Below are positions 33,284 through 41,194 of a stretch of 41,435 nt of DNA, piece by piece. Source of the DNA: SIG440 sp045591035 (GTDB lineage Bacteria > Bacillota > Clostridia > Monoglobales > Monoglobaceae); NCBI GenBank assembly GCA_045591035.1, contig JAZNSG010000014.1:1-41435 (forward strand). The letters are read 5' to 3'. The notes below the pieces were generated by a model. That model saw only the letters and a program-made list of their open reading frames with translations. It ran no database searches and had not been told where the DNA came from. The position numbers and the translations under genes are program-made. The first letter of the stretch is position 1. Each line of letters opens with the position of its first letter.

Positions 33284-34546
33284 TTATGCTTTTTTTGCCG
33301 CCAAAGCGGATTTGCCTATGTCGTTTCTGTAATAAGCATTTTCAAATTTAACGGTTTTCACCGTCTCATATGCCTTGGATATTGCCTCCTCAAGGGTATC
33401 TCCCGTCTCGGTTACACCAAGAACTCTGCCCCCTGCAGTAAGAAGCTTTTCACCGCTCAGCTTTGCCCCCGCAACATAAATATTTTTGTCCTTGGGCATT
33501 GTAATTTCAAAGCCGGTTTCATAGCTTTGGGGATAGCCATCTGACGCCATAACAACACAACAAGCACAGCCGTCCTCAAACTCAACAACAGCATCTTTCA
33601 AGGTTCCCTTTGAAGTATGTATCATTATTTCAAGCAAATCACTCTTCAAAAGGGGCAACACCACCTGAGTTTCAGGGTCACCAAACCGGCAATTATACTC
33701 AATTACCTTGGGACCGCTTTCGGTGAGCATAAGTCCAAAATAAAGACATCCTTTAAAGGTTCTTCCCTCGCTGTTCATGGCTTTCATTGTGGGAATAAAA
33801 ATCTTAGCCATACACTCATCTGCAATTTCCTTTGTGTAATAAGGATTTGGAGCTACAGTTCCCATTCCGCCGGTATTGAGACCCTCATCGTTATCCTTTG
33901 CACGTTTGTGGTCCATTGAAGAAACCATAGGGATTACCGTCTCACCATCTGTAAACGACAAAACCGAAACCTCGGGGCCGGTCAAAAATTCTTCAACAAC
34001 TACCCGGCTTCCGCTTTCGCCAAACACTTTGTCCTCCATCATAGAGCGAACTGCGTCTTTTGCCTCTTCACGGGTCGTTGCAATTATAACGCCCTTGCCA
34101 AGTGCCAAGCCATCAGCCTTTATAACAGTCGGAACCGGAGCAGTTTCAAGATATTTAAGTGCTGACTCCAAATCCGTAAATACTTCATACTCCGCTGTGG
34201 GAATATTGTATTTTTTCATAAGGTTTTTCGAGAATACCTTGCTTCCTTCAATGATTGCCGCATTGGCCTTGGGCCCGAAGCACGGAACACCAACTTCGTT
34301 CAAAGCATCAACAGCGCCCAGAACAAGTGGGTCATCCGGAGCAACAACCGCAAAATCGATTTTCTCTTTTGCTGCAAAATTCTTTATGCCCTCGATATCC
34401 TTTGCACCAATATTTACACATTCTGCATCCTGTGCTATACCACCATTCCCGGGAAGTGCATATATCTTTGAAATTTTTGAACTTTCTTTAAGTTTCTTTA
34501 TGATGGCGTGTTCTCTGCCGCCACCGCCAACTACCATAATTTTCAT
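33284..34546 (-). CDS. purD: phosphoribosylamine-glycine ligase (GAR synthetase)
   Basis: Joins phosphoribosylamine and glycine with ATP. 420 aa, the normal length. The N-terminal MKIMVVGGGGREHAIIKKL, KAEGLALGKG-like loop (KADGLALGKGV), the ATP-grasp segment SFTDGETVIPMVSSMDHKRAKDNDEGLNTGGMGTVAP and EYNCRFGDPETQVVLPLL are all present. The ATG at 34546 gives the canonical start, with AAAGG upstream; the frame is open to 34636 inside the purH end. It uses the product of PurF, encoded upstream. Confidence 0.96.
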   Translation of the reverse strand: MKIMVVGGGGREHAIIKKLKESSKISKIYALPGNGGIAQDAECVNIGAKDIEGIKNFAAKEKIDFAVVAPDDPLVLGAVDALNEVGVPCFGPKANAAIIEGSKVFSKNLMKKYNIPTAEYEVFTDLESALKYLETAPVPTVIKADGLALGKGVIIATTREEAKDAVRSMMEDKVFGESGSRVVVEEFLTGPEVSVLSFTDGETVIPMVSSMDHKRAKDNDEGLNTGGMGTVAPNPYYTKEIADECMAKIFIPTMKAMNSEGRTFKGCLYFGLMLTESGPKVIEYNCRFGDPETQVVLPLLKSDLLEIMIHTSKGTLKDAVVEFEDGCACCVVMASDGYPQSYETGFEITMPKDKNIYVAGAKLSGEKLLTAGGRVLGVTETGDTLEEAISKAYETVKTVKFENAYYRNDIGKSALAAKKA

Positions 34547-34571
34547 AAGTTTTTCTGCCTTTCTTCTTGGT

Positions 34572-35756
34572 TTAGTGATGGAACAGGCGCATTTTGGTGA
34601 ACGCCATAACCATACCATGGCTGTTACAAGCTTCAATTACGTTATCGTCACGAATTGAGCCGCCGGGCTCTGCAATGTACGAAACACCGCTCTTCGCCGC
34701 TCTTTCTATGTTATCGCCAAAGGGGAAGAATGCATCACTGCCTAACGCCACACCCGAGAGAGATGAAAGGTACGCCTTCTTTTCTTCCCTTGTCAGTTCC
34801 TCAGGCTTGTGGGTAAACCACTTCTGCCAGATGCCCTCTGCCAAAACATCTTCTGAATCATCAGAAATATATACATCAATTGCATTATCTCTGTCAGGTC
34901 TGCCTACACTATCCAAAAATGGCAGTTCAAGAACCTTTTTATGCTGACGCAAATGCCATATATCCGCTTTGTTTCCCGCAAGACGAGTACAATGTATTCT
35001 TGACTGCTGTCCTGCACCAACTCCAATAGCCTGACCGTCTTTAGCAAAGCATACTGAGTTGCTTTGGGTATACTTAAGGGTAATAAGTGCTATTATAAGG
35101 TCACGCTTTGCGCTGTCGGGAAGCTCACGGTTTTCGGTCACGATTTCCTCAAGAAGGGATTCGTCAATCTTGAAATTATTTCTTCCCTGTTCAAAGGAAA
35201 CCCCATAAACCATCTTAATTTCCTTTTCAGCGGGAACATAGTCAGGTCTGATTTTAACTATATTGTAATTACCATTTCTTTTGCTTTTTAAAATCTCCAA
35301 CGCCTCGTCTGTATAGCCGGGAGCAATAACGCCGTCAGAAACTTCACGCTTAATAAGTTTTGCCGTAGTTACATCACATTCGTCGCTGAGAGCAATCCAG
35401 TCGCCAAAGGAAGACATACGGTCTGTACCTCTTGCACGGGCATAAGCTGTTGCCAAAGGTGATTCATCAAGGCCCTCAATGTCATCAACAAAACAAGCCT
35501 TTTTAAGGTCAGCGCTCATCGGTATTCCAACAGCCGCAGAAGTTGGGCTAACATGCTTAAAAGAAGTAGCTGCCGGCATTCCAAGAGCCTCTTTCAACTC
35601 TTTCACCAACTGCCAACTGTTAAAGGCATCGAGAAAATTTATGTATCCCGGTCTGCCTGAAAGTATCTCAAAGGGAAGCTCTCCACCGTCTGCCATAAAC
35701 ACTCTGGCTGGTTTCTGGTTTGGATTGCAACCATACTTTAATTCAAATTCTTTCAT
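34572..35756 (-). CDS. purH: AICAR transformylase (PurH C-terminal type, without cyclohydrolase domain)
   Basis: Transfers a formyl group from 10-formyl-THF to AICAR. 394 aa: only the AICARFT half of PurH; the N-terminal IMP cyclohydrolase (MGS-like) domain of bifunctional PurH is absent. It starts KEFELKYGCNPNQKPA, and has the catalytic Lys-His in SFKHVSPTSAAVG (K67-H68), RGTDRMSSFGDWIALS, TLKYTQSNSVCFAKDGQAIGVGAGQQSR and DAFFPFGDNIERAAKSGVSYIAEPGGSIRD. AAAGGAT precedes the ATG. The missing activity is supplied by purO, 32 nt upstream. Confidence 0.93.
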   Translation of the reverse strand: MKEFELKYGCNPNQKPARVFMADGGELPFEILSGRPGYINFLDAFNSWQLVKELKEALGMPAATSFKHVSPTSAAVGIPMSADLKKACFVDDIEGLDESPLATAYARARGTDRMSSFGDWIALSDECDVTTAKLIKREVSDGVIAPGYTDEALEILKSKRNGNYNIVKIRPDYVPAEKEIKMVYGVSFEQGRNNFKIDESLLEEIVTENRELPDSAKRDLIIALITLKYTQSNSVCFAKDGQAIGVGAGQQSRIHCTRLAGNKADIWHLRQHKKVLELPFLDSVGRPDRDNAIDVYISDDSEDVLAEGIWQKWFTHKPEELTREEKKAYLSSLSGVALGSDAFFPFGDNIERAAKSGVSYIAEPGGSIRDDNVIEACNSHGMVMAFTKMRLFHH

Positions 35757-35788
35757 TTATATTCAAATCCTTTCCCTGAAATAATAGC

Positions 35789-36511
35789 TTATTTAACATT
35801 TTTGTTTATCATTCTGTTTGTTTCGTGCCCTGTTTTCAAATCAATATATCTCACATAAAGTGAAATCTTGTTTGCTTCATTCAGATTATTCCAGATTTTG
35901 TCGGTGAACTCATCAATATCATTGGGAATTGCAACTCTTTCAGGTTCACCCTGGAATGTTGGTATTGGATTTCCGTCACACATATAGGTGTGTATGAAAT
36001 GTCCAAGCCCTGCCAAAGATTTGTATGAATAATTAAATCTGTTACAAGCCGAACCTTCAGCATCGGCACTTTTAAGGATATTCATTTTGTAATCAAAGTC
36101 GCCTTCGTCAAAGGTAAGCATACCGCTTATTCTGGGAGTCCAGTTGGGGCTGTCGGGCTCAAACTCACGAGTCTCAAGAGCCTCTTCAAAGCTTCGGTCA
36201 TCTCTCAAAAAATCAATCACTGTATCGGTCTGGTCGCCATTGGTAACAACAAGCTTGTTATCATGAACTCTCACAGGTGAATAGATAATAAGTGACGGGT
36301 CCTCAACCTTTGACGCATCAAAAGGATGAATAACAACCTCACTGCCCTGTTCAATGAACACACGATTTCTGCTGTTTTCAGACCTGCCCATAATGAAGTA
36401 TGCAAAAACTGCCGATTTTGCGTCTTCACTCTTTCCGATCACAATTCCTCTGCCTACATAAGAATTGTCTTTTATCAGCTCTCCCATATCGTTTATCTTG
36501 AAAATATCCAT
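35789..36511 (-). CDS. purO: IMP cyclohydrolase, PurO-type
   Basis: Closes the ring of FAICAR to IMP, the last step of purine synthesis. 240 aa. It resembles the archaeal-type PurO family (IMP_cyclohyd), unrelated to the PurH N-terminal domain: NSYVGRGIVIGKSEDAKSAVFAYFIMGRSENSRNRVF at the start, VHDNKLVVTNGDQTDTV, EPDSPNWTPRISGM, and NYSYKSLAGLGHFIHTYMCDGNPIPTF. Its position next to a stand-alone AICARFT supports the call. The ATG at 36511 has AAGGAG about 10 nt upstream; the ATG at 36520 abuts that site. Confidence 0.88.
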   Translation of the reverse strand: MDIFKINDMGELIKDNSYVGRGIVIGKSEDAKSAVFAYFIMGRSENSRNRVFIEQGSEVVIHPFDASKVEDPSLIIYSPVRVHDNKLVVTNGDQTDTVIDFLRDDRSFEEALETREFEPDSPNWTPRISGMLTFDEGDFDYKMNILKSADAEGSACNRFNYSYKSLAGLGHFIHTYMCDGNPIPTFQGEPERVAIPNDIDEFTDKIWNNLNEANKISLYVRYIDLKTGHETNRMINKNVK

Positions 36512-36528
36512 AAAAGCCATTCTCCTTT

Positions 36529-37140
36529 TTAATTTCTTGTATTTATGATTTCTGCTGAAACCATTTCAGCCGCACGGGGCAAAAGCTCCCACTCTGCCTG
36601 TTCCATAACTCTTTTCTGCAGAATTTCAGGGGTATCTTCGTCCTTAATTTCAACAGCTTTCTGCAATATAATCTCTCCGCCATCGGGAATTTCATTAACA
36701 AAGTGCACCGTTGCTCCTGTCACCTTAACCCCATAGCCAAGCGCCGCCTCATGAACACGGAGTCCGTAAAATCCTTCACCGCAGAATGACGGAATAAGCG
36801 ACGGATGAACATTTATTATCCTTTTGGGATACTTGGATGTAAAGCTCTCGCTGAGTATGCACATAAACCCCGCCAAGATAATCAGCTCAATACCATTCTC
36901 TTCGAGTTCTTTAACAAGTGCCTCTTCAAATCTTTCAGCACCAAGCTCCTTTTTCGAGATAACCACTGTTTTTATCCCTGCATTTTCAGCACGGGTAAGG
37001 GCATACGCTCCGGCATTGTTTGAAACAACAAGAGAAATCTCACCGTTTGTTATTATTCCTGCGTTTTGTGCATCAATAAGCGCCTGAAGATTTGTGCCGC
37101 CACCTGAAACCAGCACTGCAATTTTTGCCTTGTTTAGCAT
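36529..37140 (-). CDS. purN: phosphoribosylglycinamide formyltransferase 1 (GART)
   Basis: Formylates GAR with 10-formyl-THF. 203 aa. The N-terminal AVLVSGGGTNLQALID is the phosphate-binding loop, INVHPSLIPSF carries the catalytic Asn110 and His112, and EIPDGGEIILQ the third catalytic residue, Asp153. The ATG overlaps the purM stop by 7 nt (ATATGCTAA), so translation is coupled. It depends on Fhs-derived 10-formyl-THF; no formate-using PurT is in the cluster. Confidence 0.96.
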   Translation of the reverse strand: MLNKAKIAVLVSGGGTNLQALIDAQNAGIITNGEISLVVSNNAGAYALTRAENAGIKTVVISKKELGAERFEEALVKELEENGIELIILAGFMCILSESFTSKYPKRIINVHPSLIPSFCGEGFYGLRVHEAALGYGVKVTGATVHFVNEIPDGGEIILQKAVEIKDEDTPEILQKRVMEQAEWELLPRAAEMVSAEIINTRN

Positions 37141-38174
37141 ATAATCACGCTTTCGTCACTCTTGATAATTTCACCCATAACGTAGGCATCTTCACCATTT
37201 GCTTTAAGAATTTCAACAGCCTTCTCGGCATCTTCCTTAGCGACAACAACGCTCATGCCAACACCCATGTTAAAGGTATTGAACATATCACGTTCAGGGA
37301 TATTGCCCACCTTTGCAATAAGGTCGAATATAGGAAGAACCTTAACTGCAGTTCTTTCAATCTTTGCACCAAAGCCCTTTGGAATGCTTCTGGGAATATT
37401 TTCGTAGAATCCGCCACCTGTAATATGCGAAACGGCTTTCACGGTAATTTCTTCAAAAAGCTTAAGCATAGGCTTTACATAAATTTTTGTGGGAGTGAGA
37501 AGTGTCTCACCTATTGACTTTCCGCCAAGCTCTGCTCTTGGGGTCTTTATGTCGCTGTTTTCAACATCAAACACCTTTCTCACAAGTGAAAATCCGTTAG
37601 AATGAACGCCGCTGGAGGGAAGTGCAATAATCACATCGCCCTCAGTTATGGTCTTGTTGTCAAGAACCTTATCCTTATCAACAACACCAACAGAGAACCC
37701 TGCCATATCGTATTCATTCTCAGGATAGAACCCCGGCATTTCCGCAGTCTCACCGCCAATCAATGCACAGCCTGACTGAACACAGCCCTCTGCCACGCCC
37801 GAAACAATGTCCGCAACCTTTTCAGGAAAGTTCTTTCCCACAGCGATATAGTCAAGAAAGAAAAGCGGTTTTGCTCCGCAACAAATAATATCGTTCACGC
37901 ACATAGCAACACAGTCAATGCCTACTGTGTCATGCTTGTCCATCAAAAAAGCCATTTTGAGTTTTGTTCCGACACCATCTGTTCCGCTTACCAAAACGGG
38001 CTTTTTAATACCCGTAAGGTCCATCTCAAAAAGTCCGCCAAAACCACCGATATCTGATGCAGCACCTGCAGTCACAGTTCTTGCTATATGCTGTTTCATA
38101 AGCTCAACAGCCTTGTATCCGGCAGTTATGTCAACTCCCGCTGCCTTGTAACTTTCACTAAAGCTTTTTTCCAT
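37134..38174 (-). CDS. purM: phosphoribosylformylglycinamidine cyclo-ligase (AIR synthetase)
   Basis: Cyclises FGAM to AIR with ATP. 346 aa, the normal length. SYKAAGVDITAGYKAVELM at the start, SDIGGFGGLFEM, SGTDGVGTKLKMAF, GIDCVAMCVNDIICCGAKPLFFLDYIA, IGGETAEMPGFY, PSSGVHSNGFSLVRK and HITGGGFYENIPR are all typical. AAAGGAT precedes the ATG. The 169-nt gap to purF is the only long gap between the first genes of the operon and holds hairpin element copy B. Confidence 0.97.
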   Translation of the reverse strand: MEKSFSESYKAAGVDITAGYKAVELMKQHIARTVTAGAASDIGGFGGLFEMDLTGIKKPVLVSGTDGVGTKLKMAFLMDKHDTVGIDCVAMCVNDIICCGAKPLFFLDYIAVGKNFPEKVADIVSGVAEGCVQSGCALIGGETAEMPGFYPENEYDMAGFSVGVVDKDKVLDNKTITEGDVIIALPSSGVHSNGFSLVRKVFDVENSDIKTPRAELGGKSIGETLLTPTKIYVKPMLKLFEEITVKAVSHITGGGFYENIPRSIPKGFGAKIERTAVKVLPIFDLIAKVGNIPERDMFNTFNMGVGMSVVVAKEDAEKAVEILKANGEDAYVMGEIIKSDESVIIC

Positions 38175-38241
38175 TTTCTTTTATCCTTTCTGTATGTGAA
38201 ATTTAATATTTACTGAGTTAATAATAACCACAGTAAAACGA

Positions 38242-38315
38242 TGCAGAATGAACAAACCAAGCCCGAAGCTGTACTTTGGTGTACAGCGAGCGGTGAAGTT
38301 TGTTTATAGCACAAA
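38242..38315 (-). repeat. hairpin element copy B in the purF-purM gap
   Basis: 74 nt. Arms ATGAACAAAC / GTTTGTTTAT form a perfect 10-bp helix (one G-T), enclosing GCTGTAC / GTACAGC with a 6-nt loop. Flanking sequence extends symmetry further: TAAAACG-TGCAGA at about 38233-38247 mirrors TCTGC-GTTTTA at about 38324-38337, and GCACAAATTTGTGC at 38309-38322 is itself palindromic. Copy A lies 11.3 kb away in the same orientation, in the 3' UTR of the same operon. Confidence 0.82.
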
Positions 38316-38343
38316 TTTGTGCGCTCTGCGCGTTTTACAAAGG

Positions 38344-39765
38344 TTATTCCTTGCCGCTCCAGCAGTATGTGCACAGCTTACAAGGCTCAAGACCTATTGC
38401 TTTTATTACACCCTCCAACGACTGAAAATCAAGAGATTCAAAGCCGAACTTTTTGGAGATTGTTTCTCTGAGCTTTTTACCCCTTTCTGTGCTGCCGTCG
38501 CTGTATTCTTCTATGTGATTGAATCCTTCTTCACCCTCAAGCTCCATCACCGTCTGCCGCGCAATAAGTTCCATTTCGTTCTTGCTGCTTGTGAAGTTAA
38601 GATATTTACAGCCGTACATAATCGGCGGACACGCCGAACGCATATGCACCGCTTTTGCACCGTGCTGATAAAGGAAATCAACCGTTTCCTTAAGCTGCGT
38701 TCCACGAACAATTGAGTCATCCACAAAGAGCAGGTTTTTATCTTCAATCAACTCGTGAATGGGAACCTGCTTCATTCGTGCAATCTTGATTCTGTCGCTC
38801 TGATGCTTTGGAGTAAAGCTTCTCGGCCAGGTAGGTGTGTACTTTATGAACGGTCTTGCAAAAGGAATCCCACTCTCGTTTGCATAGCCTATTGCGTGGG
38901 GTGTACCCGAATCGGGAACGCCGCTTACAAAATCAATATCCGCCGCCTTGCCGTTTGCTTTGTCAGTCTGAGCCATTATAGCACCGTTGCGATATCTCAT
39001 TGTCTCAACATTTTTGCCCTCGTACACCGAGTTGGGATAGCCGTAATAGCTCCACAAGAATGCACATATCTTCATTTCTTCGCCCGGCTTAACTATCTGC
39101 TTTATTCCATCTACGGTAATTTCAACCGTCTCACCGGGGCCGAGTTCCATTTCGTCATCATAACCAAGCTTTTTATAAGCAAAATCCTCAAAGGACACCG
39201 CATATCCATCTTCATTCTTGCCAATAAGCACCGGAAGTCTGCCCACCTTATCACGAGCGGCAATAAGTTTGCCCTCATTTGTAAGAATAAGTATCGAAAC
39301 TGTACCCTCAACTACATCATGAACATATTCGATACCCTCGGCAAAGGTGCTTTTCTGGTTAATAAGAGCTGCAACAAGGTCGGTTGAGTTAACCTTTCCT
39401 CCTGTCATAACACCGAAATGACCGCCCTTTACCAGATGCTTTCCGATAAGCTCCTCGGCATTGTTTATTCTTCCGATTGTTGCAATAGCATAGACACCAA
39501 CCTCAGACCTTATCAAAAGTGGCTGCGGGTCGGAATCGCTAATAACACCGATTGCCGAGTTGCCTTTCATTTCGTTAAACACATTGTCAAACTTGGTTCT
39601 AAACGGGGTGTTCTCAATATTGTGTATATCCCTTTGAAGTCCGATTTCGCTGTCATACGCCGCAATACCGCCACGCCGTGTTCCCAGATGCGAGTGATAA
39701 TCCGCCCCGAAGAACACATCTGCAATGGCATCGTGTTTGCTGACTACTCCAAAAAAACCGCCCAT
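38344..39765 (-). CDS. purF: amidophosphoribosyltransferase-like protein with degenerate glutaminase site
   Basis: PurF makes phosphoribosylamine from PRPP and glutamine, the first step of the pathway. 473 aa. The phosphoribosyltransferase half is intact: FVSGVPDSGTPHAIGYA, RPFIKYTPTWPRSFTP and the PRPP loop LLFVDDSIVRGTQ (348-357). Possible Fe-S cysteines remain (C234, C379 or C386, C462, C465, C468). The N-terminal glutaminase fold is recognisable (YHSHLGTRRGGIA) but starts MGGFFGVVSK, so the Cys nucleophile is replaced by Gly. The Arg of the usual GHxRYPTAG segment is lost (IGVISDSDP), and HNGN is IGRIN. It should be unable to use glutamine on its own. It lies second in the pur operon, 30 nt after purE. 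Confidence 0.88.
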   Translation of the reverse strand: MGGFFGVVSKHDAIADVFFGADYHSHLGTRRGGIAAYDSEIGLQRDIHNIENTPFRTKFDNVFNEMKGNSAIGVISDSDPQPLLIRSEVGVYAIATIGRINNAEELIGKHLVKGGHFGVMTGGKVNSTDLVAALINQKSTFAEGIEYVHDVVEGTVSILILTNEGKLIAARDKVGRLPVLIGKNEDGYAVSFEDFAYKKLGYDDEMELGPGETVEITVDGIKQIVKPGEEMKICAFLWSYYGYPNSVYEGKNVETMRYRNGAIMAQTDKANGKAADIDFVSGVPDSGTPHAIGYANESGIPFARPFIKYTPTWPRSFTPKHQSDRIKIARMKQVPIHELIEDKNLLFVDDSIVRGTQLKETVDFLYQHGAKAVHMRSACPPIMYGCKYLNFTSSKNEMELIARQTVMELEGEEGFNHIEEYSDGSTERGKKLRETISKKFGFESLDFQSLEGVIKAIGLEPCKLCTYCWSGKE

Positions 39766-39795
39766 ATATATCCACCGTCCGTTCCGTTTAAATTT

Positions 39796-40290
39796 TTAGT
39801 TGTTGTATTTGTCAGATATTGCTTTGTTCTTTTCAAGAACTCCCTCCATTGAGGTCTTTCGCTGTGCGTCCAGCTTTTCTGCCAATGTCTCATCAGAAAC
39901 AGCAATAATCTGTGCCGCCAAAAGTGCGGCATTTTGAGCTCCGTCAATAGCAACCGTTGCCACAGGAATTCCCCCGGGCATCTGTACAGTGGAAAGAAGC
40001 GCGTCAAGTCCATCCAAAGTTGAGGACTTTATCGGTATCCCTATAACAGGGATGGTGGTGTTTGCCGCAATAGCCCCCGCCAGATGTGCTGCCTTTCCTG
40101 CTGCTGCAATAATTACTCCAAAGCCATTTTCCCGAGCGTTTAAAGAAAACTCTCTCGCTTCAACAGGAGTTCTGTGTGCAGAATAAATATGCACCTCAAA
40201 AGGAATATCCAATTCCTTCAGGGTAGAAATCGCTTTTTCAACAACAGGCAAATCGCTGTCGCTGCCCATAATAATTCCAACCTTTTTCAT
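39796..40290 (-). CDS. purE: 5-(carboxyamino)imidazole ribonucleotide mutase / AIR carboxylase PurE
   Basis: Provides CAIR for PurC. 164 aa. GSDSDLPVVEKA (9-20) and SAHRTP (37-42, with the catalytic His39) form the active site, followed by AAAGKAAHLAGAIAANTTIPVIGIP and LLSTVQMPGGIPVATVAI. The sequence HLAG replaces HLPG found in many PurK-dependent enzymes, and no purK is in the operon, so whether it takes N5-CAIR or AIR + CO2 is open. It is the first gene of the operon, directly downstream of the ZTP riboswitch; AAAGGAT-like sequence lies upstream. Confidence 0.96.
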   Translation of the reverse strand: MKKVGIIMGSDSDLPVVEKAISTLKELDIPFEVHIYSAHRTPVEAREFSLNARENGFGVIIAAAGKAAHLAGAIAANTTIPVIGIPIKSSTLDGLDALLSTVQMPGGIPVATVAIDGAQNAALLAAQIIAVSDETLAEKLDAQRKTSMEGVLEKNKAISDKYNN

Positions 40291-40332
40291 ATCTTTTCAA
40301 CATCCTTTCAGCCTAGGTTTACGCCAAAACAC

Positions 40333-40365
40333 AAAAAGGGCAGTCCTGTAGTAGCAGGACTGCCC
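40333..40365 (-). terminator. riboswitch-controlled terminator upstream of purE
   Basis: In the minus-strand transcript, GGGCAGTCCTG (40365-40355) pairs with CAGGACTGCCC (40348-40338), an 11-bp perfect stem with a 6-nt loop, followed by UUUUUGUG. Its first four bases are also the last conserved GGGC of the riboswitch aptamer, so the two structures exclude each other. Confidence 0.92.
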
Positions 40366-40436
40366 AGACGGTCGGCATAACTAAAGTTTTTTGCTCCCTT
40401 GTGGTATTTTCCACCTATCCGTCAGTCACAAAAAAC
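40362..40436 (-). promoter_or_regulatory. ZTP (pfl motif) riboswitch aptamer
   Basis: Transcript orientation: P1 arms GTTTTTTG (40436-40429) and CAAAAAAC (40393-40386) pair over 8 bp; between them are GTGACTGACGGA, a GGTGG...CCAC hairpin and the conserved GGGAGC. A short variable stretch leads to the 3' domain GCCGACCGTCTGGGC (40376-40362), close to GCCGCCCGCCUGGGC of the known Fusobacterium ZTP aptamer. ZTP/ZMP build-up signals 10-formyl-THF shortage and switches the operon on. The operon contains fhs, purN and purH, which fits that signal exactly. Confidence 0.9.
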
Positions 40437-40489
40437 TAAAATTTTTCGATTCAGAATACTTATCTGTAACATCTGTCATCTACTTGTTA

Positions 40490-40518
40490 ATTTTATCACT
40501 TTATGCCCCTTTTGTCAA
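40490..40518 (-). promoter_or_regulatory. purine operon promoter
   Basis: On the minus strand, TTGACA (40513-40518), a 17-bp spacer and TAAAAT (40490-40495). The predicted start point near 40483 gives a leader of about 190 nt carrying the ZTP riboswitch. I see no PurBox-like CGAA dyad near it. Confidence 0.88.
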
Positions 40519-40558
40519 GAAATTTCATCCTAAATCGACCATATTTGAAAAATTTATT

Positions 40559-41194
40559 CTACTTGCACAAAAAAACTTCTTCCATGACATATTTTTGGAT
40601 ATTTTGAGCAATTTCTTCCGGCGTTTTTCCGCCATCAAAAATCTTTATATTTTCTTCTGCCTTCAGCCTTTCAAAAGCAGAAAAATATCCCGCCCTCACT
40701 GCGGTCAACCGGTCCTCTTTTTCATAAAGCTCAACATTTGTGCGGTTTGCCATAATCCTCTTCATTGCCTCTTGAGGCGTAACATCTATAAATATCGTAC
40801 AATCCGGACGAAGAGTGTCTGCGCACAGCCTGTTTGCCTCAACAACCCAACTGGCAGGAACTTCAACGCTTTGGTACGCATATGACGAAAAATAGTATCT
40901 GTCGCAAAGAACGGTGTATCCCTCATCAAGCCATTTCAAAATACCATTTTCACTGTTTGTCAAATGGTCCAGACGGTCTGCAACAAAAAGTGCCGCCACC
41001 ACCTTTGGATCTGCCGATTTTGCCCCTGACAATATATCGTGAAGAACGCCCCCAACCATACCAAACGTAGGCTCTAATGTATCCACGCATTTTATCCCGG
41101 ACTCTTCAAGTTTCGTTTTAAGAAGCTTAATCTGGGTGCTTTTTCCGCTCCCGTCAATCCCCTCAAAAACTATAAACTTTCCGCGTTTTCCCAT
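40559..41194 (-). CDS. tmk: thymidylate kinase
   Basis: Phosphorylates dTMP to dTDP. 211 aa. P-loop EGIDGSGKST (11-20), EPT (41-43) near the dTMP site, VLCDRYYFSSYAYQS with the DRY motif (98-100), and a LID-like segment RIMANRTNVELYEKEDRL are all present. The stop is about 40 nt before the -35 box of the purine promoter and there is no clear terminator between, so read-through into the pur leader is possible. No promoter of its own is evident in the window. Confidence 0.96.
   Translation of the reverse strand: MGKRGKFIVFEGIDGSGKSTQIKLLKTKLEESGIKCVDTLEPTFGMVGGVLHDILSGAKSADPKVVAALFVADRLDHLTNSENGILKWLDEGYTVLCDRYYFSSYAYQSVEVPASWVVEANRLCADTLRPDCTIFIDVTPQEAMKRIMANRTNVELYEKEDRLTAVRAGYFSAFERLKAEENIKIFDGGKTPEEIAQNIQKYVMEEVFLCK

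Noticed and set aside
33876..34658. A 260-aa frame on the + strand
   Set aside because: It is antisense to purD, which is complete; no ribosome binding site or family resemblance.
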